Position numbers and translations under genes: made by a program. From Paulownia fortunei (lineage: Eukaryota; Streptophyta; Magnoliopsida; Lamiales; Paulowniaceae), in contig CM033108.1 of the NCBI GenBank assembly GCA_019321725.1, positions 64,501 through 128,500 on the forward strand: 64,000 nt of DNA, read 5' to 3'. The notes under the pieces are model-generated. The model was not told the DNA's origin, did not search any database, and saw only the letters and a program-made list of their open reading frames with translations. Positions 1 through 13,700 of this stretch are shown piece after piece. The stretch's first letter is position 1. Every line of letters begins with the position of its first letter.

Positions 1-355
1 TGGGTTCCTTTGCTCTCAGGTACTTGATTTTAATTGAGAAGCATTGATGTGGAGGTGGAGCCAGCAATAATAGACACACACTCTCTTACATTTTTCCTGA
101 TATAAGTTTATGTATCTTCACCACGACTCCTACAATCTTATTGTCCATAACTTTCTCATGGATTCTTTCCACTTGAATACGGATGCAGAAAGACATTTAT
201 TCCCATCCGTTGCCTGTTTCTCTTAACCAGTCGCCCCAAACACACCGACCCTTCACCCCATCAGCATCCTCGTTCCCTTGGTGGAGAACAAGTTTACTTC
301 ATTAGTGCCACCTCTGCAATTTAGCTTTTGAACATTAATTTCAATTTTGTTTCAG

Positions 356-3300
356 GGTTATCTAAATTGACATCGGATCCTAGAGCAGCCATCAGAAAGA
401 GTGCCCTGGAAGTTCTCTTTAATATTTTGAAGGACCACGGTCACCTATTCTCGCAGCCATTCTGGTCTAATGTTTTCAATTGTGCGATCTTTCCAATATT
501 TAGTTTCAGCTCTGATAGTAAAGAGGCTCATAAGGAGGATGATTGCTGTTCGCCAAATTCTGGACCCTTACATCCTGATGGGAGCATATGGGACACTGAA
601 ACTTCTGTAGTGGCAGTAGAATGTCTCATTGATTTATTTGTCCATTTCTTTGATTTGCTAAGGCCCCAACTGCATGGAGTGGTATCCATATTAGTGGGAT
701 TCATAAGAAGTCCAGGTCCAGGTCCCTCAAGCGCAGGGGTGGCTGCTTTGATGCGTTTGGCTGCTGCTTTGAGTGGCAAACTTTTGGAAGAGGAATGGCG
801 AGATATCTTTCTTTGTTTGAAAGAGGCTGCTGGATCCAGTTTGCCTGGTTTTGCAAAGCTTTTGAAAACCATGGACAGCATTGAGGTGCCTGATGTTACT
901 TGCCCCAATAATGAAATGGAATCCTCTTCTGGCCATGGAGTAATTAATGATGGTTCTGAGGATGACAACCTGCAAACTGTGGCATATATTGTTTCAAGGA
1001 TGAAAGTCCATATAGCTGTACAGCTACTCATTATACAGGTGCACCTTTCTTCCTTTCTCTCTCTCTTGCATGTGCACGCGTATAACTGTTATCATACTAA
1101 TTATGCCAGTGCATGTTTAGGTGTCCGACATGTTTTCAGTTGCAAAGGCTATGCCATAATTTATATGATTCACAGTATGACCTCGACTGTGTCAAACACA
1201 TCCTATTATTCTTAATAGCACCTTAACTTTCTTGATGTGCATTTCTCAACTTGTGGTTTGAGGGTTTAATATGATTGATCTTTCTTGATATATGGACTTG
1301 CCTTACTCCTTTTTCTCATTTTAGTTCTAGAAGAATTTTTATATCCCTAAGGACTCGCGAGGAAACTCATTATGTTCACATGCCTTGAATCTTGCCTTGG
1401 CTTTTAATTTTATTTGTAGTGTACAATTATCCCAAATAATGAGTATGTATACCCATCAAATCGCCCAATAATCTTTGCTTGCATATTTTCTTAGGATATT
1501 GTGGAATTAAAAAATATTGACTAAAAAAAGCTTGTTTATCATCAAACAATATGGGATTAATGAAGAAGAACTTCAAGCTCACTGCTTAGTCCTTTGAGCA
1601 AGAAGACTATAGCACAATCCACGCTTTTATCACAGGAAAGTAACAAGACTCGATTCCTTGGTTCTGGATTTCCAAAAGCCCCTTATGGAATTTCTCAGTT
1701 CCAACATAAAAACGACATATATAGCATAAGTCCAGACATCTTTTAGAAAGATTTACTTGTTGCCTTTAGTTCTTTGGCAGCAGATCTATTTTATAAAATT
1801 TATCAATGGGGTAGCCTTCATTATCTGACAAATACTACAACAGACCAGAGCAATGTTTTATATTGCATTCCCAGACACTGATAATGAAAAGAATATTTGG
1901 ATGGAGAATATGCACCACAATATTTGAAACACTGCTGATACTGATTACCATTTATTACTTGATCTTTATCTGCTCTTACCTAGAAAAGGCTTATAAATTT
2001 TCATCCAAATATATCCAAAAATGATAAAATGGGAAATTGTATCCTATGCCCACAATCCCTTCCAAACAAGTAAATGACTATTCCTTGTAACCACACTTCG
2101 CTATCTTCCACACAAATTGTTCAATGCCATGTTGAATGGCATGGAAGTACATAACTGAACAAAGTAATCATGCACAAATGCACTGGCAGATAGGCAGACT
2201 TGTGTCGTCTAATATTTACTTTTTTTTCTTCTGTGGGGATTGCGGTTTTTTGGGTCTCCAAAGTAAAGCTCAGCTGTGAACATGGATGTTCTTAATGCCG
2301 GTAATATTGAATCTGGGTCACAATTGAGCTATGTTTCTTTATGCCGCACAGTTTGGTTTCCATAATTATTGTATTTTTGGAATGACTGCTTCTTGGGGCT
2401 CTTATGTGCGTGTCCTAGGGTGAGAAAAGTGGTTTTATTTTGTTATCTGTGTATATGCCTTGTAATTTTGTGTTCATAGATGATTAAAACAAGACTGCCT
2501 ACCTGCCACAATCTTTTTTCTTAAGATAAATGATTTTTGCTATCTCCAAGGTCGATCACTTTCTGCCAACCACTGGTCTTTGTTACAGAGTTTGGAGATG
2601 ACTAAGTGTCGCAACAGAGTTACAATTTGTAAAAAGAGGCCAACCAGACAACTTCTTGAGAACCACAACTGCATTACCCATTTGCATTTGAATTTTTTGG
2701 CCTATTACCATCAATATCTATCCCTCTCTCTACTCAGCTAACACAGTCTTTATGAATCAGTGTAACTTCTTTAACAGATATTCATTATCAGTGCTTTTAC
2801 AGTCAACTGACATAGGTGGCATGGCTAGCAAGGGCCCTGCGCCATCTGATATGAGAGTTAATTTAACTTAAATTTGGTGTTGATTCATTGATTAACTCAA
2901 TTTTAGAATCTATTAGATCTCTAGTAGCAATCTTATTCACTTATTTTAAATGTATTGAGACAAATGAGTATGACAAAGAACATAAAATTGGTTGTTTCTT
3001 CCGACTCTAGTAAGTTTTTTTATTGGAGATGGATAAAGCTACGAGAGGTACTGATAAATAAGGTAAAGGAAGAATCTCTGAAATATGCAAGTGTAGCAAA
3101 TTAATGTTTTGCTTTCTGGAAGATTAAAACATGAAACCATCATTTGGTGGTAGTTTTTGCCGAAGCTCATAATGTGTATTCTACTGTAGTCTTTTGGTCC
3201 AGATGTTGCAAAATTTTATCGTAAGTGTTGAGAAGTTCTACAGCTATTTTTATATGTTTGTGCCTTAATTATCTTCGGTTGATTTTGCATATTGCTAGGA

Positions 3301-3943
3301 ATCTCATCCCGATCCTCTTTCTTCTTGCTCACAGGTTGTGACTGATCTTTACAAGATGTATTGGCGGTCCTTGTCTGTAAACATTGTCACTATCCTTCTT
3401 GAAATCTATTCATCAATTTCATCTCACTCCCAGGAATTGAACTCCCAAACTACATTACTGCTTAAGTTAGATAAAGTATGCTCCATCCTGGAGATCTCAG
3501 ATCCACCCCTGGTTCATTTTGAAAATGAATCTTACAAAAACTACTTAAATTTTCTGCATGATTTACTGATGAACAGTCCATCTTTGTCCGAGGAGAAAAA
3601 TGTTGAAGCAGAGCTTGTGTCTGTATGTAAAAAAGTGTTGCAGAGGTACCTTGAATGTAGTGGATTTGGATATATCTCACGGAAAGCCATCAATAAGCCT
3701 ATGATACACCGTTTTCTTCCATTAGGCTCAGCCAAGAAGGAGGAGTTGGCTGCTCGCACGCCTTTAGTTTTATCAGTGATGCGGATTTTGGGTAGTTTAG
3801 AAAGTGATTCTTTCAGGAAATATGTTTCACAGTTATTTCCATTGTTTGCAGATCTTGTTCGAAGCGAGCATAGTTCACTGGAAGTGCAGCGAGTTCTAAG
3901 CAACATATTTCAATCATGTATAGGTCCAATAATAATGAACTGA
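356..3943 (+). CDS. BIG5: BIG5/MIN7-type ARF guanine-nucleotide exchange factor, C-terminal part (5' end outside window)
   Basis: Two exons are visible: 356-1038 (entered after a cag acceptor, with the first codon split) and 3335-3943, ending in TGA. They join in phase 0 across a 2.3-kb intron (1039-3334) in which I see nothing coding. About 430 C-terminal residues are encoded, roughly a quarter of a full-length BIG protein. They are helical HEAT-like sequence of the region downstream of the Sec7 domain, with family-typical stretches such as LTSDPRAAIRKSALEVLFNI, GHLFSQPFW and VTDLYKMYW. The Sec7 catalytic domain itself lies left of the window. Members of this family activate ARF GTPases on trans-Golgi and early-endosomal membranes in vesicle traffic; Arabidopsis BIG5 (MIN7/BEN1) also acts in immunity and PIN recycling. 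Assignment to BIG5 rather than BIG1-4 rests on remembered resemblance. An AATAAA lies near 3965, just after the stop. Positions 1-355 are intron. Confidence 0.85.
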
Positions 3944-6900
3944 TTTTTTGTTCGATGTACAGTAAATAAATTGAGTCATCTTTAACCCGAGGATACGGCA
4001 CTTCCTTATCTCCCTGCTACCACTCCCTCTGCAGGCGTTGTGGCGTACAATATTCTTGTTAATGCATTCTGTGGGCAGGCTAATTATTTTCTATGGATGC
4101 AAAAGCGCTGTTTTTAAATATATTTCATTTGGCTAAGGAGATTCTATTTCAGTAAAAATTGTTTTGGCACTTTTTACAATTTTTTTTGATATCCTAATTT
4201 TGGTTATATTCATACCTAAGCTCTTACAAATGCTTTAATTAATTCATCCGGGTGTTGATTTAAATATCACTTCATTACTATTGAATGGACTAATTCTCCA
4301 TCTAGAACATAAAATTATTTTCTTTAAACTTTATTTTAATTTTAAATATTAATTTAGTTTTTTGTGATAAAATCATATAATTAAGTAAATTCTATGATTA
4401 TAAGAATATGAATCTATAACCAAGTAATAGTAAACTTTTGATATTTATACTTATTAAGTTAATAATGAATAAAAATTAAAATACTTGGATAGTAAATGAT
4501 AGTTTAGAAAATAAAAATTTATGAGATCAGATTATAAAAAAAATAGGAAAATACTAGAGAGAATAAGATAATCAAAATGTAATAAAAGGAAAGCAAATTA
4601 TTCTTTCTGCTTTTTTTCTTTTTTCTTTTTGACTTTAAAAAAGTTAAACTAAAAATCTTGACTCGTGTTTTTTAAACTATTGCTCCCTGAGGAGTATTTT
4701 AATATTTAATTTTGTTATTAAACTATGAACATTTATCTATCTTAATGATATGTTATTTATTATTATTAAATTTTATATTTATCATGATAGGAATTATTTA
4801 GTCAAATACTATACCCGGAAAAATTAATTAGGTACTTGAAATTAAATTAGACTTTTAGAAAGGTATATTCGTCATTATAAAGATTCAATAGACTCTCTAA
4901 TATGTATTAATGTGCCATTTACGTTAAATATCAATTAGTAAAAACTCATGTATCATATTGACATGAGAGAATTTATAAAACTAATTTATTTGGTTGACAT
5001 TAATAACCAAAATTGATTTTACTCATTCCCTGTCATGAACCTAGTTAGTTAATTTTTTTTGTATCATATTGACATTAGAGCATTTGAAAAAACTAATTTA
5101 TTTATTTGACATTAATAACCAAAATTGATTTTACTCATTCTCAGTCATGAACCTAGTTAGTTAAATATCAGATAGAAAAAAATTCGACATTTAATATGTA
5201 TAAGTATATTATGAATATTTGTTAAAAATTATGGTGAAAAAATCAGCAAAAAAATAAGAAAACGATTAATATATGGATTCGTAGAATAATTATTTGAGAG
5301 CAAAAATACAACTTATTTTGTTATTATTTTAATATAAATTATGTTTATATTTATTTTTAAATTACCTTGCTACATGAATCAGAGAAATCTATTCTTGTGT
5401 ATGTAAAGATATTTTATAAGTATGTTATATTATTTAATTAATAATTATGACATAACTTAAAGATATTTATTTATTAATAATTAGTATATTCATAAATTAT
5501 TAGAGTTATTATTTTTTATTTATATAATATTTCATTAATACTTATAAATAAATTTTGAATAATTTTTAGATTATATTTAGATATTATAAATATTTATTAA
5601 AATAAAATATTATTCGTCAAGTATTATACGAGTAAATATAATACTTGTATTAACTATTTCATTTCAAAAATACGAAATATTATGCAACGTTCAGAATGTG
5701 TACGGAGGATAATAGAAGAATATTTTAATTAATCATATCTAAATATACAAATATAGTATCAGTGTTAATTAATAGAACTCATGCATAAGATTTATCTTTA
5801 AAAAAGTGATTTATTTCAGTTATTATATGCACTGCCTATTCTCTTGAAACCCCAATGCCTTATTAGTTCCTGTACTTTTTTTGGTTAAGATATTTTGGAT
5901 TCATTTTATTGATTAATCTAATCACAATTTTAATTGGATGAGTTGTCTGGTTATGTTTAAAAAAATTGATGTGAAAAATAGTTAAATTAGGGTGCTGATT
6001 ATTCGAAGGAAGAAAAAAAAAAAAATACCACTAACAAAGTGTTTGGTAAGCAAAGATGGGGGAGGGGGTTTAAAATTATCTTCCATCATGGGATGAAAAT
6101 TTTATTAATTTAATAGTGATTAATTGATTATTTGAATATTTATTATCACAAATTCATCTACTTGTTTTGACTTTTGCATTCACCTTCCATGATTGAATCT
6201 TTGGTGAAAGCCACTCATTCCTCTAATATTTTTCAATCAAAGTTTTCCAAATATCTATTTAATGAATCCCGAAACTAATATATATCAAGTAATCCATCAT
6301 TTTTAAAAAAATCAATGTATTCATTTTTTTAAAATAAAAATAAAAAAATATCCAAAAACTTTCATTTATTCAACTTTTATATAAAATTTCATGTTATTTA
6401 AAGGGGGTAGAACAGAAAAACTTTCAGGACGCGTTGTGATGAGGAAAGAATCAAATTTGTGGCGTGGGTCTCACCAAGACAAGAATTTTCAAGGATGGCG
6501 GTCTTGGTTCGCCAATGTTGAGTCTCTCGTCTGCAACAGGGTCTTAGTTTTATTGTTATATATTTTTAAATTGCTAAAATACAATAATATCTTTAGAAGA
6601 AAACCCGAGATGACAGGAATTAAGGAAAAATATAAAATAAATAAAGAAAAGTAGAAAAAGACAAAGAGAAGAGTGAAAGCACGCTTAGTGAAATCAGGGT
6701 CAGGGATGATGAAAAGAAAAACCTAAATTGGTCATTTATTTCAGCAGCCCAACTATGACAAAAGTTTTGCGCCGGCCACTTGAGACCAGAAATTGAAAAA
6801 CAAAAAAGTCATGCATTGGAGGTGTTTGTGTACTGTGTATATTGGTAGATATTGACTTTATAAATAGGCGTTTATAATTAATAATTGGATATTGGAATGT

Positions 6901-8511
6901 TAGCCACCGTGGTTGAAGTTAATAAAAATCAAAATGCAAAAATGCATTCTGTGTGCCAATCAACCTAAACATATATAGGAAACCCACTTCAAGCATATAA
7001 ACATATCTCCATAGTCCAATGAAGATAAAAAGTGCTGACAATAATTTCCCAAGCAATTGTTATCCACGTTGAAAATGGCACCAGAGAACAGGTCCATTAA
7101 CAACTACTAGTATGAAAAATTTGTCAAAGGACAAACCAATCAATTTCCGTATTTGTTAGGGCATTGGCTCCAAATCTGAGCACGGAAAAAAGGTGATTTT
7201 GTTTTATTAAGTAAAATATGTATGGGATTCAAAGGATTGTAAGTCTCGCTTATTAAAAACATTTTCAGGGATTTAAAGATGGTAGTTGTTGTTCCAATAA
7301 AAGATTATATGATCACTCAAGAGAATAAAACCAAATTTGATCTTGTCAAACTCATTTTTCTTTAGTTTAGAATTTAATAAATGTGTGATCAAACTCAAAA
7401 GAATAAACCAAAATATAAAAGTTTTTCTTTTTCTTTTTGTTAACTTCCTTGGAGGTAAAATTGGATACTAAATGTTTATTGCGCATTTTTTGCAGGATTT
7501 TTTGGAAAGCTAATAACTGGATCCTCCTCTACAATAGGAATTTGTGCTGAGAAGTTTTTATAACTATGTAACTTTCATAATATTTCCTTTTTTTTTTTTT
7601 TTTCCCCTCGTCTATTTGTTGTTAACTTATGCGAACATATTAGACATACTTGTATGAATAGTAATGGTGGATATAGCAGTGATAGCTGCTGGTATTTTGT
7701 ACTCTTTGTTGTTCTTTCTATTAGAGTTGTGTCCATTATTAATAAAATCTAATGAATTTAACCATTAAAAAGGGGCCGGGTGGGTGCATTAATTTGTACT
7801 TGTATGAGCGCACCCCACCCACCCACACACACACACACAAGCAAGACTGGAAGACGGACAAACAGATTAAATGCCATTAGGTAAATAGGTAGGGAGTCAT
7901 TGTCTCTTGTGAGCTCTCTCTAATGCCGAGACAAAAACTAGAAGAAATGCCAATTTAAGAGATCCACAACAAGAAGACTTAGCACAGCGATGGATGCCAA
8001 TGCTTATGTACGAGCAACAGGTGGAACATCTTCCAATGGTCCAAGTAGACTTCTTTTCTTATATAGAAACTCACAGGCGTCTAATTTAATTTCTATAAAA
8101 ATAAAAAATAAAAAAAAATTGATGCTCTTCCAAACATAACAAAAAACTTTTTCTTAAACTTCTCAAAATTTTAAAACAAATCATGAATTTTTAAATAAAT
8201 AAAAAATACATATTATCAGGGGGCACATAAATAAATAGCTTTAATTAATATAGCAAATTTCAAATTACGCACGCGGATTGAATGAAGTGAAAAATTAGGG
8301 GGAGCAGGTGTGTAACGTTTTTGACTTTTGAATTCACAGTTGGCAGAGCCAAAAAAGCGGAATTCAATAGAAACAACGTATGCATTTTGTACATTTCGTA
8401 GAAAGGGTTAAAATTCAAAATCAATATTATTTTCAAGTATTAACCCAGCAGACTTGGCAGCCCACCACCCAGCAGTATCGTTTATGATATTTTAACCAAA
8501 CAATTCACTCC
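3944..8511. other. AT-rich intergenic region
   Basis: This 4.6-kb stretch lies between the BIG5 stop and the HMGR promoter. It is strongly AT-rich and holds no convincing gene. A 103/104-bp direct duplication lies at 4950-5164, and an (AC)n microsatellite at about 7824-7839. The short open frame at 6391-6654 has low-complexity composition and no recognisable motif. Confidence 0.6.
4950..5164. repeat. Tandem duplication, two units of about 103 bp
   Basis: Unit 1 (4950-5052) and unit 2 (5061-5164) both start with gtatcatattgacat and both end with gaacctagttagttaa. They are separated by an 8-bp T run and differ at only a few positions. Confidence 0.85.
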
Positions 8512-8530
8512 TATATATATTTATATAATA
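8512..8530 (+). promoter_or_regulatory. Putative TATA region of the HMGR gene
   Basis: A run of TATATA-type sequence at 8512-8530 lies about 185 bp before the HMGR ATG. It is followed by a CT-rich leader (8531-8714) typical of plant 5' UTRs. Transcription probably starts about 25-35 bp downstream of it; this is inferred from position only. Confidence 0.5.
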
Positions 8531-8714
8531 CCTCTCCACTTCTTCCACCCTTCAAGTTCAATTCTTCTCCTCAATTTCCAATTTCAGCAGCAATACACTC
8601 TGTCTGCTGATCTCTCAATTCTAATTAATCTCTCCTTTTCCCTTTTCTCGATCCTCCGCCGGGAAAAGGTGAAAAAGTGAATCCCTGTCTGTACAATTGA
8701 TTGAAGTAATCAGA

Positions 8715-10758
8715 ATGGAATCCCGCCGCCGATCGATGAAAGGTGCCGTTCACCCCCAGATTCAACCCCAACGCCGCCGCAATGATTCCGATCCCCACTC
8801 GCTCAAGGCCTCCGACGCCCTCCCCCTCCCCCTCTACCTCACCAACGCCGTCTTCTTCACTCTCTTCTTCTCCGTCGTTTATTATCTGCTCCTCCGATGG
8901 CGCGAGAAGATCCGTAACTCCACCCCCTCCACGTCGTCACCCTCTCCGAGATCGCCGCCATCGTCACCTTTGTCGCCTCCTTCATCTATCTCCTCGGCTT
9001 TTTCGGAATAGGCTTTGTCCAGTCCCTCATTATTCCACGAGCTTCCCACGAAGACCTTATGGATGAAGACGAAATAAATGATTATGACGACTTGATGCTC
9101 AAGGAGGATACACGTGCCATCCCCTGCGCCGCGGCCCCCCAATCCGATGATTCTAAGATTGCTTCTCCCAAACCCACCAACAAGATTATTGATGATCAGC
9201 TACCTCATGATGTTCTTCCCCTATCCTCCGAGGAGGACGAGGAGATCGTCAAGTCGGTGCTGGAGGGCAAGACCCCTTCATACGCCCTCGAATCCAAGCT
9301 CGGCGATTGTCGCCGTGCTGCCGCCATCCGCCGTGAGGCCTTGCAGCGTACCACCGGCAAGTCCCTCATGGGGCTGCCCCTGGAGGGCTTCAATTACGAC
9401 GCCATACTGGGCCAGTGCTGCGAAATGCCTGTGGGTTACGTGCAGATTCCCGTAGGCATCGCGGGGCCGCTCTTTTTGGACGGACGGGAGTACTCGGTTC
9501 CTATGGCCACCACGGAGGGGTGCCTGGTGGCCAGCACCAATAGGGGATGCAAAGCCATCTATGCCTCCGGAGGGGCCGCCAGCGTCCTCCTGAAGGATGG
9601 AATGACGAGGGCTCCCGTGGTCAGGTTCGGCACTGCCAAGAGGGCTGCAGAATTGAAGTTCTTCCTGGAGGACCCTCTCAATTTCGAGGCGTTGTCGCTT
9701 GTATTCAACAGGTCCAGCCGATTTGCCAGGCTTCAGAGCATCAAGTGTGCCATCGCTGGCAAGAATCTCTATATCAGGTTCTCCTGCAGCACAGGGGATG
9801 CCATGGGAATGAACATGGTCTCAAAGGGTGTGCAGAATGTCATGGACTTCCTCTACAACGAGTTCCCAGATATGGATGTTATTGGCATATCTGGTAAGTT
9901 TTATCACTCTAATGTCCAAATTTTCTTCTAATCACCCTTCTTTTGCAATTTTTTCCCTAATATTTGTAACAAACTTTATGCTCCTCTTTTATTATTCCCC
10001 CGGTTTATAATAAAAGCGTGAAACTCGTATCATATTCCACATGCGTTTGGTGACCCACCAGGAAACTACTGTTCCGACAAGAAACCTGCTGCCGTGAATT
10101 GGATTGAAGGCCGGGGCAAGTCAGTTGTGTGTGAGGCAATCATCAAGGAAGAGGTGGTGAAGAAGGTACTCAAGACTGATGTTGCTTCCTTGGTGGAGCT
10201 CAACATGCTCAAGAACCTCACTGGTTCTGCCATGGCCGGAGCTGTGGGTGGCTTCAATGCTCATGCTAGCAATATTGTCTCTGCGATTTACATAGCCACC
10301 GGTCAAGATCCTGCACAAAATATTGAGAGTTCTCACTGCATCACCATGATGGAAGCCGTTAATGATGGAAAGGACCTTCACGTATCTGTCACGATGCCTT
10401 CTATTGAGGTAAATTTCTTTTCATGCTTGATATAGCTGTCTCTAGATAATGTAAGTCTGGTTACTTCTGGCTAACTGTCCATAAAACTTACAATGAAATT
10501 CTGTGTTAATGCCCCTTTCAGGTTGGTACGGTTGGAGGTGGAACTCAACTGGCCTCTCAGTCCGCATGCCTGAACTTGCTTGGAGTAAAGGGAGCCAGTA
10601 AGGAGGCTCCTGGATCAAACTCCAGGCTGTTAGCCACCATTGTTGCTGGAGCAGTTCTTGCTGGAGAGCTCTCTCTCATGTCAGCACTTGCTGCTGGGCA
10701 ACTTGTCAAGAGCCATATGAAGTACAATAGGTCTAATAAAGATGTCTCCAGTGTTTGA
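8715..10758 (+). CDS. HMGR: 3-hydroxy-3-methylglutaryl-CoA reductase, with a one-base frameshift in exon 1
   Basis: This is the NADPH-dependent ER enzyme that makes mevalonate, the controlling step of cytosolic isoprenoid and sterol synthesis. Exons are 8715-9893, 10062-10408 and 10522-10758. The N terminus (MESRRRS) carries the basic motif usual in plant HMGR, then two membrane segments ([20 protein letters not shown] and a second one ending GFFGIGFV), an acidic linker, and the catalytic domain. Seen there are [28 protein letters not shown] with the catalytic Glu, [24 protein letters not shown], and a C-terminal SHMKYNRS with the catalytic His and a Ser in the usual SnRK1 phosphorylation context. 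The C run at 8923-8927 is one base short: as written the frame gives a 98-residue product ending at 9011. With one C added, the three exons give exactly 588 codons, a normal family length. All other sites are intact, so an assembly error is as likely as a real mutation. Confidence 0.9.
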
Positions 10759-13700
10759 TATTAAGGTTCTTATCCCCTAAATTGATGTATGTAGACTACT
10801 GCACTCTTAGTTGTCAAAACAATAACGGTGCTAACCCATGCTGGGGAGATAATTGTTTGTAGTTTGCACTCTCTCATTACAACACCAGGTGAACTGATAG
10901 AAATCGTGTAAATGAAGGGGGAATACTAGAACACTTCTCTTTTAGTTTTTTGTTTTTGTTGGTTATTCTTTTGTAGACTTTGTATTATGCATTTCCTATT
11001 TTCTCAAGAATACAAAAACTTGTATTTGAATAAACTTCTCTTTTATATGAGAATTTCTCAAATAATACTTGCATGATCTTTCTGTTTCTGGCTACTGACT
11101 TGCACATAATTTTTTTACTAGTTTGATAGATAAACATCGTGATTTTTGTACTATTAGCAAAATTAAGATTGATCTAATAAAAATTAATAATATTTTTTTT
11201 ATTATATTAAATAAATTAATAATATAATAATATAATTATTATAAAATATAATTTAAATGTAAAAAAAAATTAATAACTATTTAAAAAGATATCTAATAAA
11301 ACACAAAATTCAAATAAGGATATAAACAAAACAAAATATAAAACTTACTTTTAAAAAAAATAAAAACTAATCTAACTGATTTTGACCGATTTTAACTGGT
11401 CAAACGATTTTATATATCTAATCGGATCAATTTCGGATTCCCATTTGGACCGATTGAACAAAAACTCTCCCTCATTTACCGTCTCCATAGTTTTAAAATT
11501 CTCAACTGCCATAAATTCTCTACAATTTTCTCATACATTGGCTTTCAGTATGGTTGGTTTGTTATTTCAAAATAAGTGGTTTTCAATACTTAAGGGTATT
11601 TTGTTGTGCGAGCCTGTTGTATGTTATTTGAACCGTGTCCATTTTTGGATCGCTTTAAAAGACAAAGGCCACTCATGCAGTTCTGTTTCGAGTTGAACCT
11701 AGCGAGACGCAGTTTTACTAAAATAATTTACTCTGAACTGCTCCCTGAGTTGAATATTTTTCGATTTGTAATAACAAATAATTAATTTATTTTTTCATTT
11801 TGATCAATACAATATTAAATAAAGAATATTATAATTTAAAATTTTAATTATATTAAAATTATCAAAAAAGAAAAAAGAAAAAATACATTAAAAGAAAAAA
11901 GCAACAATTTATTCTTTTCAGATGACGTCCGTTTTTACTCATATTTGATAGAGAGCATCTAAGTATGCAAGATGTACATATTTAGTAAACAGCATTCCAC
12001 TTCAGATTAAGATTTCATTGGAAAATGTTAATATAGATAAGAATGACAACCTACCTACGTAAAGCAAATTTCTTGATGAGGTAACGAGAACAGGGTTTCC
12101 ACTAAATTCATCCAATGTTGTATGCTCAAGCATTATCTCCACCCTGTAACAGTGGTCCATTAAGCCAAGTGTGTGTTGGGCGGGCCCGTGTTTTCATACC
12201 CGAGGCCCTCTACCCATCAGCTGAGCTCCAGGAATTAGCCGCCTCCTCGGTCTGTCTGGAATTGGAATCGAGTTTATATATATATATGGGGTGTTCCATT
12301 TATGGTCTATTTATTCCCCGTTCTTTGTTTTTCGGCCCAAGGAGCGGTGCTGGATTTTCTTAACACTAGCACCACATCATTAGACGATTTCTATTTCAAT
12401 TAATTTTGAAGGTATCAAAATAAAATTTTAATTTTTTTTTAAATTATCATAAATAATAATGTGACACTACTAATTTTTAATTATTATTATTATTTTTTAA
12501 AAAAACTTATATTTTTCAAGTTTTATCAAAAACTCTGTATAAACTCAAATTAGACCAAAATAATATTATATTGTTATTGCTTTTCTCTTTCAAATTTATG
12601 ACCAGCCACATAATCAGTAAAATTATAATTGCATATGTCTGATTGGGTTTAGTTACTGTGAAATGATTCTTATATTTTTCAATATTGATATTAATTTAAG
12701 AAATTCATCTATACTTGGAGCTCGTTTGATTAAGATTAAAATTGATTAATCACTATTTTCATTCCTTTTGGGCGTTTGGTTAAGTTGGAAAAATTTAGTA
12801 AAAACAATCAATTTGAGATCATGTAACAATTAGATAGGAGAAATTGATGAAACCAATCCTTTTCAATTATATGAATTTTCAGAACCAAAAACTGTGGCAA
12901 GCTTTCCCCCCAACCCACCACCCAAAAAAATGAAAAAAAGAAATGACTATCTCTTGTCTTTGAAGTGTAAATCTGTAACATTGTAGAGTTAAAGATGAGA
13001 GAATACTTGTGGTTGGCATACATTTTTCTTTCTCTGTCCTCTCTTGTCTCATCTCTCTCACATTCTTTCCTCTTTCTTGTAATTTTTTTCTTTAATCCCA
13101 TTTTAATTTTGTTTAAATCCTCTCACATCACTCTTTTTTCCATCTTCTTTTTCCTCTTACCTCACCTTTTATTCAAATGTTTTTTTTTACATGCGTATTG
13201 GGTGTTCTTTACCGAGTAGTCTCTATAATTTGCAAGAAAATCCCAAAAAATTCACTGCATTAATTCCCAAAAATTTATTTACTCTTCATTATTTTCTTCG
13301 AAGTTGCTGATTATTTTTTCTTCTCCAATTTGTGCATAAAAGAAACCACAAATGAATAAATGTGTAACTTTGAAGAGAAGAGAAAGTTAATAATGAAAGA
13401 AATATGCATATTGTATATATTTTTTACTTTTTCTGGTTACATTTTAATTGTATTATCTAACGAGTTATTAGTATTATGTGGACATTCATGCTTTGTGACT
13501 TGGCCTTACTCCGTTAAGGTGTCGGCAGACAGTATGTAGAACCCCCAAACTTCCACAAGTCACTTGCTCAATTTCTTAAGGTAAGCTGTGCCCTGTACTA
13601 AATGTAGACATAGAGAGTATGATTTTGAGGCTGACAATCACAAATCTATAATAAAACCATGATTATCAAGCCCTCTCTCGATCTACTGTAAAATATATCC

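Noticed and set aside
1..355. A coding exon at the left edge
   Set aside because: No frame continues the BIG family sequence, and a T-rich tract with a cag acceptor precedes 356, so this is intron.
6391..6654. An 87-residue open frame in the intergenic region
   Set aside because: Starts in AT-rich spacer, has no recognisable motif, and ends in a Lys-rich low-complexity tail.
9114..9897. Open frames overlapping HMGR exon 1 in other frames on both strands
   Set aside because: They are shadows of the GC-rich HMGR coding frame; the HMGR frame alone carries conserved enzyme motifs.
12181..12235. A tRNA gene on the - strand
   Set aside because: Box A-like and box B-like words are present, but no cloverleaf can be drawn: the D-arm does not pair properly and the acceptor stem is missing. 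Kept only as a possible SINE.
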